Notes: generated by a model not told the origin, from the letters alone. A stretch of 64,000 nt of DNA from Streptomyces albicerus (GCF_008905045.1 NZ_VWMY01000052.1:20195-84194); one strand, 5' to 3'; shown: positions 33,840 through 42,845, numbered from the stretch's first letter. A program made the numbers and translations.

Positions 33840-35237
33840 TCACAGGCACTTTCCGGGATTGAGAATTCCCCGCGGATCGAACGTCTCCTTCAGCCTCCGC
33901 TGCAACGCGTGTGCCGCGGGCCCCAGTTCGTCCGCGACCCACTGCCGCTTCAGCAGTCCGACCCCGTGCTCACCTGTGAGCGTGCCGCCCAGGCGCAGCG
34001 CCAGTGCGAAGATCTCGCCCGCCGCCTCCCAGGCGGCGTCCGGAAGCCGGTCCAGGGCCGGGTCCACGACGATGATGGGATGGAGATTCCCGTCGGCCGC
34101 GTGCGCGATGGTGAAGACCGGTACGTCATGGCGGACGGAGATGGCGCGGATCTCGCGGGCCGCCTCCGCCAGCCGCGAGCGGGGCACCGCGATGTCCTCG
34201 ATCAGTGGACGGCCCAGCCGTTCGAGGGCGGGCAGGGCCAGGCGGCGGGCGGCCAGCAACGATTCGGCCTCGGCGGGATCGTCGGTCGTCTCGACCGTCG
34301 TCGCCGACGGGGCGAGCAGCCGTGCGATCGCCTCCGCCTCGGCGGCCGCGCCCGCGCCGTCGCACTGTACGACGAGCAACGCCGCGCCACGCCGGCGCAG
34401 TTGGGGGTCGATGGCGTGCAGCACCGGCCCGTCCACCAGCTCCGCGAGTGCCGGTTCGACCCCCGCCCGGCCGATCGCGTACGACGCCTCGGCGGCCGCC
34501 TCGAAGGACGGGAAGTACGCGGCGAGCGTGGCTGTCGCCACGGGGACGGGCCGGAGCCGCAGCGTCGCCGAGGTGATCACCGCGAGGGTGCCCTCGGAGC
34601 CGGTGAGCAGGGCGGTCAGGTCGTAGCCGGTGACACCCTTCACCGTCCGGCGGCCGGTCCTGATCACCGTGCCGTCGGCCAGGACCGCCTCCAGGCCGAG
34701 CACGCTGTCGCGCGTCACGCCGTACTTGGCACAGCGCAGGCCGCCCGCGTTGGTCGCGATGTTCCCGCCGATCGTGGACAGGGCGGCGCTCGCCGGGTCG
34801 GGCGCGTACCGCAGACCGTGCGCACCGGCCGCCCGGTCCAGATCTGCGGTGATCACGCCCGGTTCGACGACCGCGAGCTGGTCGTCCGGTGACAGTTCTA
34901 GTACGCGGTTCATCCCGGACAGGTCGAGGACGAGAACGCCCTCGCCCGCCGTCGCGCCGCCCGACAGACCGGTGCCCGCGCCACGCGGCACGACCGGCAC
35001 CCGCAGGGCATGCGCGTGCCGGAGGGTGACGGTCACGTCCTCGGTGCGCCGGGCGTGGACGACCGCGAGGGGACTGCCGTCGGAGCGGGCTCCGGAGCGG
35101 TCGGTGGCGTGCGCGGCCAGCGAGCGCGGATCGGTGGCCAGCCGGTCGGGGGAGAGGTCGCGGGCCAGCAGCCCGAGCAGCTCGGCGGCCTTCGCGGGCT
35201 CAGGAGCGGACGGGGGGACGGTCACAGGTGCGGTCAC
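33840..35237 (-). CDS. FAD-linked oxidase (GlcD/D-lactate dehydrogenase-like)
   Basis: A 465-residue VAO-type flavoprotein. The FAD-binding region has VVPRGAGTGLSGGATAGEGV, STIGGNIATNAGGLRCAKYG and LTGSEGTLAVITSATLRLRP. The C-terminal cap domain ends in HGVGLLKRQWVADELGPAAH and FDPRGILNPGKCL, typical of glycolate oxidase GlcD and D-lactate dehydrogenases. The GTG at 35237 overlaps the preceding stop codon by 4 bp (GTGA), so it is translationally coupled. It is the last gene of the nine-gene operon. Here it may oxidise a 2-hydroxy acid produced when a sulfonated compound is broken down; that role is inferred from position only. Confidence 0.88.
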   Translation of the reverse strand: MTAPVTVPPSAPEPAKAAELLGLLARDLSPDRLATDPRSLAAHATDRSGARSDGSPLAVVHARRTEDVTVTLRHAHALRVPVVPRGAGTGLSGGATAGEGVLVLDLSGMNRVLELSPDDQLAVVEPGVITADLDRAAGAHGLRYAPDPASAALSTIGGNIATNAGGLRCAKYGVTRDSVLGLEAVLADGTVIRTGRRTVKGVTGYDLTALLTGSEGTLAVITSATLRLRPVPVATATLAAYFPSFEAAAEASYAIGRAGVEPALAELVDGPVLHAIDPQLRRRGAALLVVQCDGAGAAAEAEAIARLLAPSATTVETTDDPAEAESLLAARRLALPALERLGRPLIEDIAVPRSRLAEAAREIRAISVRHDVPVFTIAHAADGNLHPIIVVDPALDRLPDAAWEAAGEIFALALRLGGTLTGEHGVGLLKRQWVADELGPAAHALQRRLKETFDPRGILNPGKCL

Positions 35238-36388
35238 AGGCCGAGTGCTTTCGTTCCGATGGCGAGCAGGGAGACGTCCTCCTGGGGCGCGTGCACGGGC
35301 GCGCACTGGATGTCGCGGAAGTGCCGCTCCAGAGGGTTGCCGCGGGCCAGCCCCGGATTGCCGAGCAGCCGCACGGCCAGCTCCACGGCCTGTACGGCGT
35401 GCCGGTCGGCCAGCACCCGCGCGCCGAGAGCCTGCTCCGGCGTGTACGAGGAGTCGTCGGCGTCGACCCGCTCCGCCCCGTCGAAGATCAGCTGCTCAGC
35501 GGCGGCAAGGAGCAACTCGATCTCCCCGGCCGTCCGCCGGAACCGTTCCGTACGGGCCACCGGGTGTCCGAGATTGGCGGGCACACGCTGGTGCGCGAAG
35601 GTGTGGAAGAAGCCCTGCGCCGCGCGTGCGACCCCCAAGTAGAGCGCGGCGAGCGGGAGATGGAGGGCCGCGCCCGCCCGGTTGTCCTGCTCGCTCGCGG
35701 GACCGTGCGGACCGAGTCCGCTGACATGCTCGTAGGGGATCTCCACGTCACGGAACGCCACGTCGTGGCTGCCGCTGGCCCGCAGCCCCAGCTGGTCCCA
35801 CCGGTCGGTGATCTCGACGCCGGACGTGCCGCCGGGGACCAGAAACGTGCCCACGCGCGCGTGTGGCTCGTCGGTGGTCGACCACACCAGGAACCAGTCC
35901 AGGCCCTCCGCCCCCGTCACGAACCGTTTGTCCCCGCTGATCGACCAGCCGCCCGGGGCGCGCCGCGCGACCGTGGCGGGCAGTCCGCCCCGCGCGGGGG
36001 AGCCCAGATCGGGCTCCACGCGCGCGTGGTTGATGAGTACGGGCCGCTCGCGGGACTCCTTGAGCACTCGGGCGTACAGCTCCTCGGGCCACAGCGGTTG
36101 TACCGCCTCGCGGGCGTGGGTGTTGAGTGTCATGGCCGCGATCAGGGCCACGGACGGATCGCCCCGGCCGAGCGTGTGCAGGATCCGCGCGGTCTGCTCG
36201 ACACGGGCGCCCCGGCCGCCGTACCGCTCTGCGACGGTCGCGGTGAGCAGCCCCGCCTCGTGCACCACCTGGATCGACTCGGCGGGAAAGGCGCCCGACT
36301 GGTCGTAGGGCACGGCCAGTTCGGCGAGGCGCGCGGTCACGTCCGAGTTCATGCCCGAGGTCACGTCTGCGTTCTCGTCCGAGGTCAC
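35234..36388 (-). CDS. acyl-CoA dehydrogenase-fold oxidoreductase (SfnB-like)
   Basis: A 384-residue flavoprotein of the acyl-CoA dehydrogenase superfamily. GLLTATVAERYGGRG, RGDPSVALIAAMTLNTH, GWSISGDKRFVTGAEGLDWF and LRASGSHDVAFRDVEIPYEH are the family blocks. This group includes SfnB/DszC-type proteins that take part in sulfur acquisition from sulfones and sulfonates. The GTG at 36388 overlaps the end of the binding-protein gene by 4 bp, so the longer open frame upstream is not used. The neighbours (sulfonate-type ABC genes, LLM monooxygenase) support a desulfurisation role. Substrate and flavin-reductase partner are unknown. Confidence 0.85.
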   Translation of the reverse strand: MTSDENADVTSGMNSDVTARLAELAVPYDQSGAFPAESIQVVHEAGLLTATVAERYGGRGARVEQTARILHTLGRGDPSVALIAAMTLNTHAREAVQPLWPEELYARVLKESRERPVLINHARVEPDLGSPARGGLPATVARRAPGGWSISGDKRFVTGAEGLDWFLVWSTTDEPHARVGTFLVPGGTSGVEITDRWDQLGLRASGSHDVAFRDVEIPYEHVSGLGPHGPASEQDNRAGAALHLPLAALYLGVARAAQGFFHTFAHQRVPANLGHPVARTERFRRTAGEIELLLAAAEQLIFDGAERVDADDSSYTPEQALGARVLADRHAVQAVELAVRLLGNPGLARGNPLERHFRDIQCAPVHAPQEDVSLLAIGTKALGL

Positions 36389-37407
36389 AGGGCTTTCTCC
36401 AGGTCGGTGTCGAGTGCGCGGCTCCAGAAGGACTTCACGTCCAGCTTCCCCTTCAGGGCGCCCAGTTCCGTGAAGACGTCGGCGACGTTCTGCTGCGAGG
36501 CGATGGTGTCGGCGCCGACGGTCCTGGCCTGCGTCGGGCGCTGCGCCTGCGCGTCGCGGAAGTCCTTCTCGGCCTGCGCCACGGGCTGGTGGGTGGCCTT
36601 GGCGACGACCTCGGCGAACTCGTGCTCGCGGCCGTCCCGGATGTACGCGTACGCCTTGGTGATCCGGGCGATCAGATCGGCCGCGGCGGCCCGCTGGGCG
36701 GGGCTCTTGAGCACGCTGTCGCGGGCCGACCAGAGGAAGTTGCCGGACAGGATGTCCTTGCCCGAGCCGACCGCGACGGCGCCCTGCTGGTGGGCGGTGA
36801 CGACCGACGTGCCGTAGGAGGCGAAGGCGTCGATGCCGCCACCGTTCAGGGCCGCGAGCCCGTCGCCCGGCAGAAGTGGCTTGGCGTCGATGTCCGTCCA
36901 CTTCAGCCCTGCCTGCTTCAGCAGCTCGTACAGGAAGTAGTGGGCGGTGGTGTTCTGGACGTAGCCGACCTTCTTGCCCTTCAGGCCCGCGATGTCCGTC
37001 ACCTTCGAGCCCTTGCGGACGACGACCTCCTGGTTGAGGGTCGTGCCGCGCTGCACGGCGACGACCTTGAAGTTGGGGCTGCCGTCGGCCGCGGCGAAGA
37101 GCGGGGGGATCTCGCTGGAGGAGGCCAGGTCGAGCGCTCCGGCTCTGATGGCCTGGAGCTGCTGGTCACCGCTCTGGAACAGGCTCCACTTGACCTTGTA
37201 CGGGGTGTCGTCGAGGTGGGCGAACTGGAGCACGGCCTCCTCGTTCTTCCATCCGGTGGCGCCGACGGCCAGCGTCACCGAGGAGAGGTCGGACGAGGAC
37301 GAGGATCCGGCCTCCGCGTCGCCCCCGCAGGCCGTGGCGAAGGGCAGCAGCAGGGTGAGCGCGGCGGTGGACGTGAGCAGGGTGCGACGGAACGTGCGAC
37401 GGAACAC
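36385..37407 (-). CDS. ABC transporter substrate-binding lipoprotein (sulfonate/NitT-TauT type)
   Basis: A 340-residue lipoprotein. The signal peptide MFRRTFRRTLLTSTAALTLL ends at a TAC lipobox with C27. The mature part is a type II periplasmic-binding fold with SVTLAVGATGWKNEEAVLQF, IRAGALDLASSSEIPPLFAA and VRKGSKVTDIAGLKGKKVGY, as in SsuA/TauA/NrtA proteins. It would deliver an organosulfur compound to the permease-ATPase pair in the same operon. A second, divergent binding protein (38602) is encoded there too, so the transporter may have two ligand ranges. Spacing to the LLM gene is 48 bp. Confidence 0.9.
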   Translation of the reverse strand: MFRRTFRRTLLTSTAALTLLLPFATACGGDAEAGSSSSSDLSSVTLAVGATGWKNEEAVLQFAHLDDTPYKVKWSLFQSGDQQLQAIRAGALDLASSSEIPPLFAAADGSPNFKVVAVQRGTTLNQEVVVRKGSKVTDIAGLKGKKVGYVQNTTAHYFLYELLKQAGLKWTDIDAKPLLPGDGLAALNGGGIDAFASYGTSVVTAHQQGAVAVGSGKDILSGNFLWSARDSVLKSPAQRAAAADLIARITKAYAYIRDGREHEFAEVVAKATHQPVAQAEKDFRDAQAQRPTQARTVGADTIASQQNVADVFTELGALKGKLDVKSFWSRALDTDLEKAL

Positions 37408-37455
37408 GGAGTCTCCATGAGAGGAATCAATCAGCCAGGGGACGGAACGGAGGGG

Positions 37456-38556
37456 TCAGGCGGCCCGGTCGGCGGCGGCGCGGTGGGCGAGTTCCTGCCG
37501 GACCAGCGGCAGGACGTAACGGGCGTAGTCGATGGCGTCGTTGAGCGGGTCGTAGCCGCGGATCGACAGCAGGTCGCAGCTGATGTCCACGTAGTCGAGC
37601 AGTGCCTTGGCGACCGTCTCGGGGGAGCCGACCAGCGCGGTCGAGGCGCCTGCCGCGTTGGTGGCGACCGCCGGGGCCGTCCACAGGCAGCGGTCGTGCA
37701 CCTCGCCCCGCTCGGCGATGTCGAGCAGCCGCTGTGAGCCGACGTTGGCGGGGCGCCCGGTGGTGCGGTAGTGGCGCAGCAGCTCGGTGTCGGCCGCCTG
37801 GTTCTTCAGCACGCCGAGCGTGCGGTGAGCCTTCTCCCAGGCGAGTTCGTCGGTGGGCGCGATGATCGGGCGGAACGACACCCAGATACGGGGACGGGGC
37901 CGCCCGGCGGCGTCCGCGACAGCGTTGACGGCGGCGATCTGCTCGGCCGTCTCCTTCAGCGGCTCGCCCCACAGCCCGAAGATGTCGCCCTGCTGCCCGC
38001 CCACCCGGTACGCGTCCTGCGACGACCCGCCCACGGACACCGGGACCAGGCCGTTCACCGGCTTCACGTCCGAGTAGTAGCCCTCGAACCTGAAGTACTT
38101 GCCCTCGTGGGACACGGGCCCGTCCGCCTGCCACACCTTTCGCAGGATCTGGATGTACTCGTCGGACCGCTCGTACCGCTCCCTCTTGTCGAGGTAGTCG
38201 CCCTCACGGTGCTGCTCCTCGTCGCTGCCGCCGGAGATGATGTGCAGCGTCAGCCGGCCGTCGCTGATCCGGTCGAGCGTGGCGAGGGCGCGGGCCGCGT
38301 GCGTGGGGAAGACGACGCCCGGCCGGTGCGCGAGGATCGGGCGGACGCGTTCGGTGTGCGTGGCGACGAACTGGGCCACCTGAAAGGCGTCCGGCGACGC
38401 CGAGTGATAGGCGACGAGGGTGTGGTCGAAACCGCCGTCGTCGAGAGCGCGGGCGTACTTGCGCAGGTGGTCGGGATCGAATCCGGTGCGGCTCGCCGCG
38501 GCCGGCCCCGACGCCCCCGAGTCGGTGTGCACGGCGCTGATGAACTCGACAGGCAT
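37456..38556 (-). CDS. LLM-class flavin-dependent monooxygenase (SsuD-like)
   Basis: A 366-residue TIM-barrel protein of the luciferase-like monooxygenase class. Landmarks are GFDHTLVAYHSASPDAFQVA, RVRPILAHRPGVVFPTHAAR, LTLHIISGGSDEEQHREGD, RYERSDEYIQILRKVW and LVPVSVGGSSQDAYRVGGQQ. The pattern matches alkanesulfonate monooxygenase SsuD and relatives, which use FMNH2 and O2 to release sulfite and an aldehyde from sulfonates. Its place between two sulfonate-type binding proteins supports that function. No SsuE-type flavin reductase is in the window, so reduced FMN must come from elsewhere. The ATG at 38556 follows an AAGGGAG box. Confidence 0.92.
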   Translation of the reverse strand: MPVEFISAVHTDSGASGPAAASRTGFDPDHLRKYARALDDGGFDHTLVAYHSASPDAFQVAQFVATHTERVRPILAHRPGVVFPTHAARALATLDRISDGRLTLHIISGGSDEEQHREGDYLDKRERYERSDEYIQILRKVWQADGPVSHEGKYFRFEGYYSDVKPVNGLVPVSVGGSSQDAYRVGGQQGDIFGLWGEPLKETAEQIAAVNAVADAAGRPRPRIWVSFRPIIAPTDELAWEKAHRTLGVLKNQAADTELLRHYRTTGRPANVGSQRLLDIAERGEVHDRCLWTAPAVATNAAGASTALVGSPETVAKALLDYVDISCDLLSIRGYDPLNDAIDYARYVLPLVRQELAHRAAADRAA

Positions 38557-38601
38557 GGTGAACTCCCTTGCTAGGTCAGCCGGTTGAGGGTGCGGTGACG
38601 G

Positions 38602-39582
38602 CTATTTGAGGACGGACGCGTCGGCGGACTTCGCCACGTCGACGTTCGGGTCGAGGACACCGATGCCGTGCATCAGGTCGGCCACGTCCTGGACGGTCCC
38701 GTTCACCTCGGGCGTGACCGGCAGCACCTCGCTGTACGCGGCCGAGGCGAGGGTCTTCGCGATGGCGGGGTCGGCGCCGTTGCGCCGCACGATGGTGTCG
38801 GCGTACGCGTCCTGGTGGGTGCCGGTCCACTTCAGGGCCGTACCGAGCCGCTTCAGGAAGTCGCCGAGCGCCGCCTTCTTCGCCGTGTCCGCGAGGGTCT
38901 TCTCGGACGCCCCGATGAACCCGTAGCCGCTGATCCGCCCGTCGGCGCCGTCGACGAGCAGCCTGCCGCCCTGCTGGAGGCCCACCGCCTGGTAGACCCC
39001 GAAGGTCGCCCAGATCTCGACCTTCCCGGAGGAGAAGGCGGCCTGTGCGTCGGTCGGCAGCAGGTACTGGACCTTCACGTCGGAGTACTCCAGGCCGTTC
39101 TGCCGCAGCACGTTGGCGAGCAGGTACTCGGCGATGCTGCCCTTCGCGGAGGACACCACCACCTTCTTGCCCTTGAGGTCCTTGACGCTCTTCACGTCCG
39201 AGTCCTTGCGGACGACGATCCCGGTGTGCCGGCCGTCGTTCTTCAGCGCGGCGACGTTCTTGAACCTGACTCCGCCGCTGAGCGCCTGGAGCGCGGGCAG
39301 GTCCGCGGAGTACGTGGTGTCGGCGGCGCCCGCCTGTACGGCCTGGAAGAGCGGGGCCGCGCCCTCGAACTCCGCCCACTTCACCTTGTAGTCGGCGCCC
39401 TTGAGGGCACCGGACCCGGCGAATATCGTCTGCAGGGTCTTGGCCTGGTCGCCGATGGTCAGCGTGACGTCCGAGGAGCCGCCTGCCGTATCCGCGGCGG
39501 AGTCCCCTCCGCAGCTGGTCACCGTCAGCAGCGCGCTCAGGCCGAGGGCGGCGGCGAGGACGCGGAACGTGGTGCGCTTCAC
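38602..39582 (-). CDS. second ABC substrate-binding lipoprotein (sulfonate/NitT-TauT type)
   Basis: A 326-residue lipoprotein with signal peptide and a VTSC lipobox, lipid-modified at C24. The binding fold shows DVTLTIGDQAKTLQTIFAGS, YKVKWAEFEGAAPLFQAVQA and VVRKDSDVKSVKDLKGKKVV, as in SsuA. It is clearly different in sequence from the binding protein at 36385. The GTG start overlaps the ATPase gene stop by 4 bp, the usual order being permease, ATPase, binding protein. Having its own copy beside the LLM monooxygenase suggests that this one is the main sulfonate receptor. Confidence 0.9.
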   Translation of the reverse strand: MKRTTFRVLAAALGLSALLTVTSCGGDSAADTAGGSSDVTLTIGDQAKTLQTIFAGSGALKGADYKVKWAEFEGAAPLFQAVQAGAADTTYSADLPALQALSGGVRFKNVAALKNDGRHTGIVVRKDSDVKSVKDLKGKKVVVSSAKGSIAEYLLANVLRQNGLEYSDVKVQYLLPTDAQAAFSSGKVEIWATFGVYQAVGLQQGGRLLVDGADGRISGYGFIGASEKTLADTAKKAALGDFLKRLGTALKWTGTHQDAYADTIVRRNGADPAIAKTLASAAYSEVLPVTPEVNGTVQDVADLMHGIGVLDPNVDVAKSADASVLK

Positions 39583-40361
39583 GAGGAATTCCCTTCAGGG
39601 GTACGGGGGCCGGGGGCATCGGAGATGCCGGTGTGGGTGACGCCGAGCCAGCCGAGCAGGCGGGCGCGCAGGGTCACGAACTCGGGTGCGGTCAGATCGC
39701 GGGGGCGGGGCAGCTCGACGGCGACCTCGTGGGCGATGCGCCCCTCGTCCATCACCAGGACCCGGTCGGCGAGCAGCAGCGCCTCCTCCACGTCATGCGT
39801 GACCAGGAGGATCGCGCAGCCGTGCCGCTCCCACAGCTCGGCGACGAGTTGCTGCACCCTGCCGCGGGTCAGTGCATCGAGGGCACCGAACGGCTCGTCC
39901 AGGAGCAGGAGTTCGGGCTCACGGACGAGGGCGCGGGCCAGCGAGACGCGCTGGGCCTGGCCGCCGGAGAGCGTCTTGGGCCAGACGTCGGCCCGCTCGG
40001 CGATGCCGACCTCGTCCAGTGCCCGCCGGGCCAGCGCCCGGTCGGGCCGCCCCGGCAGCCCCAGGACGACATTGCGCCACACCTTCAGCCAGGGCAGCAG
40101 CCGCGGCGACTGGAACGCGGCGCTGCGCCGGGCGGGCACCGTCACCTCGCCGCCGATCTCGTCGTCGAGCCCGGCCAGGACGCGCAGCAGGGTCGACTTG
40201 CCGCAGCCGCTGTGGCCGAGCAGAGCCACGAACTCGCCCTCGCGGATGTCGAGATCGAGATCGTGCAGCACGGTGTTCCCGTCGAAGGCGCGGGACAGCC
40301 CGCGGATCTCGACACTGTTCGGCGCCGTCGTCACGGTCGTGGTCACGGTGTTCACCGTCAT
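39579..40361 (-). CDS. ABC transporter ATPase (sulfonate/NitT-TauT type)
   Basis: A 260-residue nucleotide-binding subunit. Walker A is GHSGCGKST (49-57), the Q-loop region is AFQSPRLLPW, the signature is LSGGQAQRVSLARAL, Walker B is LLLLDEPFGALD and the switch is VTHDVEEALLLADR. This is the SsuB/TauB/NrtD subclass. It powers the permease encoded directly upstream. The ATG at 40361 lies 2 bp after the permease stop; a GTG two codons upstream overlaps it. Its C-terminus overlaps the start of the binding-protein gene. Confidence 0.94.
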   Translation of the reverse strand: MTVNTVTTTVTTAPNSVEIRGLSRAFDGNTVLHDLDLDIREGEFVALLGHSGCGKSTLLRVLAGLDDEIGGEVTVPARRSAAFQSPRLLPWLKVWRNVVLGLPGRPDRALARRALDEVGIAERADVWPKTLSGGQAQRVSLARALVREPELLLLDEPFGALDALTRGRVQQLVAELWERHGCAILLVTHDVEEALLLADRVLVMDEGRIAHEVAVELPRPRDLTAPEFVTLRARLLGWLGVTHTGISDAPGPRTPEGNSS

Positions 40362-40363
40362 GA

Positions 40364-41245
40364 TCACGCCTCGCCTTCGAAGGAGGCCCGCCAGCTCAGC
40401 AGCCGGCGCGAGAGGACCCGTACGGCGAAGTCGCAGGCGAGGCCGAGCAGCGCGTACACGGCGAGGCACAGCACGATGACGTCCGTACGGAAGTACTGCT
40501 GGGCGTTGCTCATCAGATGGCCGAGCCCGGCGTCGGCGTTGATCTGCTCGGCGAAGACGAGGGCGAGCCAGGCGGTGGAGAGGGCGTACCGGAGTCCCAC
40601 GAGCGCCCCGGGCAGCGCGCTCGGCAGGATGACGTACCGGATCAGTCCGAGCCTGCCGAGCCCCATCATCCGTGCCGCCTCGACGAGCTGGGCGTCGGCG
40701 GAGCGGATGCCTCCATAGATGTTGAAGTACAGCGGGTAGGTCACGCCGAGGGCCACCAGCGCGATCTTCGGGGTCTCCTCGATGCCGAACCAGACGATGA
40801 ACAGCGGGATCAGGCCGACCCAGGGGATCGCCCGGAACATGCCCATGGAGGAGTCGATGACGTCCTCCCCGAGCCGGAACAGACCGGCGAGCAGGGACAG
40901 CGACAGCGCGACCGTCGCTCCGATGAGGAAGCCGGTGGCCGCCCGGCGCCCGGACGCGGCGATGGCATCGGGCAGTTCGCCGGTTTTCGTCAGCTCGACG
41001 GCCTGACGTACGACGTCCACGGGCGAGGCGAGTACCGATTCCGGGAGCACGCCGGTGGTGGAGCCCAGGAACCACAGGAGGACCAGACCCACCGGTCCCA
41101 CGGTCCGGCGTACGGAACGGGGGACGGACAGGCGGCGGGGCAGATGCGCGGTGCCGCGGATGGTGATGCGGGCGGGCGTGGGCGCGGCGGGCGGGTCGGG
41201 CTTGTCCAGTACCGGCGCGCGAGCACCGAGTTGTTTCGTGGTCAT
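40364..41245 (-). CDS. ABC transporter permease (sulfonate/NitT-TauT type)
   Basis: A 293-residue membrane subunit with about six helices. The EAA loop reads QLVEAARMMGLGRLGLIRYV, followed by ILPSALPGALVGLRYALSTA, the coupling-helix signature of SsuC/TauC/NrtB permeases. A 45-residue hydrophilic N-terminus precedes the first helix. The ATG at 41245 has a GAGGA box 7 bases upstream. It starts 22 bp after the rhodanese gene and forms the transporter with the next two genes. Organosulfur specificity is inferred from the operon as a whole. Confidence 0.93.
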   Translation of the reverse strand: MTTKQLGARAPVLDKPDPPAAPTPARITIRGTAHLPRRLSVPRSVRRTVGPVGLVLLWFLGSTTGVLPESVLASPVDVVRQAVELTKTGELPDAIAASGRRAATGFLIGATVALSLSLLAGLFRLGEDVIDSSMGMFRAIPWVGLIPLFIVWFGIEETPKIALVALGVTYPLYFNIYGGIRSADAQLVEAARMMGLGRLGLIRYVILPSALPGALVGLRYALSTAWLALVFAEQINADAGLGHLMSNAQQYFRTDVIVLCLAVYALLGLACDFAVRVLSRRLLSWRASFEGEA

Positions 41246-41267
41246 GCGGGATTCCTCTCGGGACGGC

Positions 41268-42113
41268 TCAGGACGGCAGGGGGCCGGTCGCGGCGGGGCG
41301 GGCGGGATCGGCGGACCAGGCGGACCAGGAGCCGGGGAAGAGCACCGCGTCGAAACCGGCGATCGCGAGGACGGCGATCTGGTGGGCCGCGGTGACACCG
41401 GAGCCGCAGTACACGCCGATCCCGGTCGCGGCACCGGCACCCCGGTCCTCGAACCGCTTGCGCAGCACCTCGGGCGGCAGGAACGTCCCGTCTCCTGCGA
41501 GGTTCTCGCCGGTCGGAGCGGAGACCGCCCCCGGAATGTGGCCCGAGCGAGGGTCCACCGGCTCCTGCTCACCGCGATAGCGCTCTCCGGCGCGGGCGTC
41601 CAACAGGAGCCCGGTGGCCGCCAGTTGGGCCGCACCGTCCGCGTCCGTCACCGGCAGTCCGCCCGGTTGGAGGACGACGTCACCCGGCTCCGGCGTCTCC
41701 GTACCCGAGTCCAGTGGCAGCCCGGCCGACCGCCAGGCGCCCAACGCCCCGTCGAGCATGGTCACTTCGGGCACTCCGGCCCACCGGAGCAGCCACCAGG
41801 CGCGGGCCGCGGCCGTGTTCCCCAGGTCGTCGTACACGACGACCGGCCGCCCGTCGGACAGGCCCCAACCGCGCGCCGCCGCCTGCAGATCCGCGAGGTC
41901 CGGCAGCGGGTGACGGCCGCCCGCCGGGCTCGGCGGACCGGCGAGCTCACGGTCCAGGTCGACGTACACCGCTCCCGGAATGTGCGCGGCCGTGTAGTGG
42001 TCCCGGCCGTGTGGGTCACCCAGCGCCCAGCGCACGTCGAGCAGCACGGGCGGTCGTCCCGAGGCGAGCAGCTCGCGCAGTTCTTCGACCGTCGTCGTCA
42101 CCCGGGCGCTCAT
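41268..42113 (-). CDS. rhodanese-family sulfurtransferase (SseA-like)
   Basis: A 281-residue two-domain rhodanese. The inactive N-terminal domain includes RPPVLLDVRWALGDPHGRDH and AHIPGAVYVDLDREL. The C-terminal domain has SGHIPGAVSAPTGENLAGDG and the active-site loop VYCGSGVTAAH with C236. The CGSGVTA loop is that of 3-mercaptopyruvate sulfurtransferases rather than thiosulfate rhodaneses. It could handle sulfur released by the operon. The ATG overlaps the hydrolase stop codon (ATGA), so both are coupled. Confidence 0.92.
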   Translation of the reverse strand: MSARVTTTVEELRELLASGRPPVLLDVRWALGDPHGRDHYTAAHIPGAVYVDLDRELAGPPSPAGGRHPLPDLADLQAAARGWGLSDGRPVVVYDDLGNTAAARAWWLLRWAGVPEVTMLDGALGAWRSAGLPLDSGTETPEPGDVVLQPGGLPVTDADGAAQLAATGLLLDARAGERYRGEQEPVDPRSGHIPGAVSAPTGENLAGDGTFLPPEVLRKRFEDRGAGAATGIGVYCGSGVTAAHQIAVLAIAGFDAVLFPGSWSAWSADPARPAATGPLPS

Positions 42114-42826
42114 GCGAGGCCCTCCGCGATCGCGGGCAGTTCGGGGGAGAGGCGCAGCCGTTCGAGGAAGAGCACGACCGTGGCGGCGGCGGTGCGGTGC
42201 AGCGCGTCGTTGAGCACGTCGTGCCGGCCGCCGTTGAAGGTCACGGTCCGTACGCCGGGATGTCCCGCGTAAGCGATCAGGGCACGGTCGAGCGGACTCA
42301 CCGGGTCCGCCGCGCCGTGCAGGGCCAGCACGGGGACCCGTACGAGATCCAGCCGCAGTTCCGGCAGCTCGGGGGCCTCGTCCAGTGCCCCGCGCCGGAA
42401 CGCCGGGTCGTTCGTGAGGCGGCCCTGATGGGTGGGACAAGCTGTGCGCGCCTCGACCTCGGCCTCCCAACTCCCGGACACCCAGGTCCCGGTGGGGAGG
42501 CCGGCCAGGATCAGCGCGTCGATCCCCGGGGTCCGCTCGGCGGCGAGTCGGACGGCGTACCGGGCACCCGTGTCCGAACCGACCACCACCTTCGGGCCGG
42601 GCAGGGACTCGTCGGCGAGGAGTTTGGCCGCCTCGTCGAGGACGGACGGATCGGCGGTGGGATCACCGAGGGCCCGTACGGGGTAGGCGTCGAAGGCGAG
42701 ACGGCGGCCGAACCGCTCGTACACGCCGCCGTGTTCGCCCCGGCCGGCCAGCACGATCAGCGTGCCGCGCGCGGCGAGGCCTTCGGGTTCGTCCCACGAG
42801 AGCAAACGGGACAGCGAGGAGGGCAT
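42110..42826 (-). CDS. alpha/beta hydrolase, first gene of the sulfonate operon
   Basis: A 238-residue alpha/beta-hydrolase fold. The nucleophile elbow reads VVVGSDTGARYAVRLAAE; in a G-x-Nuc-x-G register (83-87) the nucleophile position is D85, with S84 beside it. The later acid is in VLALHGAADPVSPLD and the catalytic His in NGGRHDVLND. An Asp at this place is typical of dehalogenases, while most esterases have Ser. It is the first gene of a nine-gene operon that ends at 33840. The ATG at 42826 has a GGGAG box about 10 bases upstream, within the leader described next. The substrate is not known. Confidence 0.85.
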   Translation of the reverse strand: MPSSLSRLLSWDEPEGLAARGTLIVLAGRGEHGGVYERFGRRLAFDAYPVRALGDPTADPSVLDEAAKLLADESLPGPKVVVGSDTGARYAVRLAAERTPGIDALILAGLPTGTWVSGSWEAEVEARTACPTHQGRLTNDPAFRRGALDEAPELPELRLDLVRVPVLALHGAADPVSPLDRALIAYAGHPGVRTVTFNGGRHDVLNDALHRTAAATVVLFLERLRLSPELPAIAEGLA

Positions 42827-42845
42827 GAGGAAGCAGCTCCCTTGT

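Noticed and set aside
34720..36901. Longer N-terminal extensions of the GlcD-like and acyl-CoA-dehydrogenase-fold genes
   Set aside because: The upstream in-frame sequence overlaps the previous gene in another frame, and 4-bp GTGA overlaps provide better starts at 35237 and 36388.
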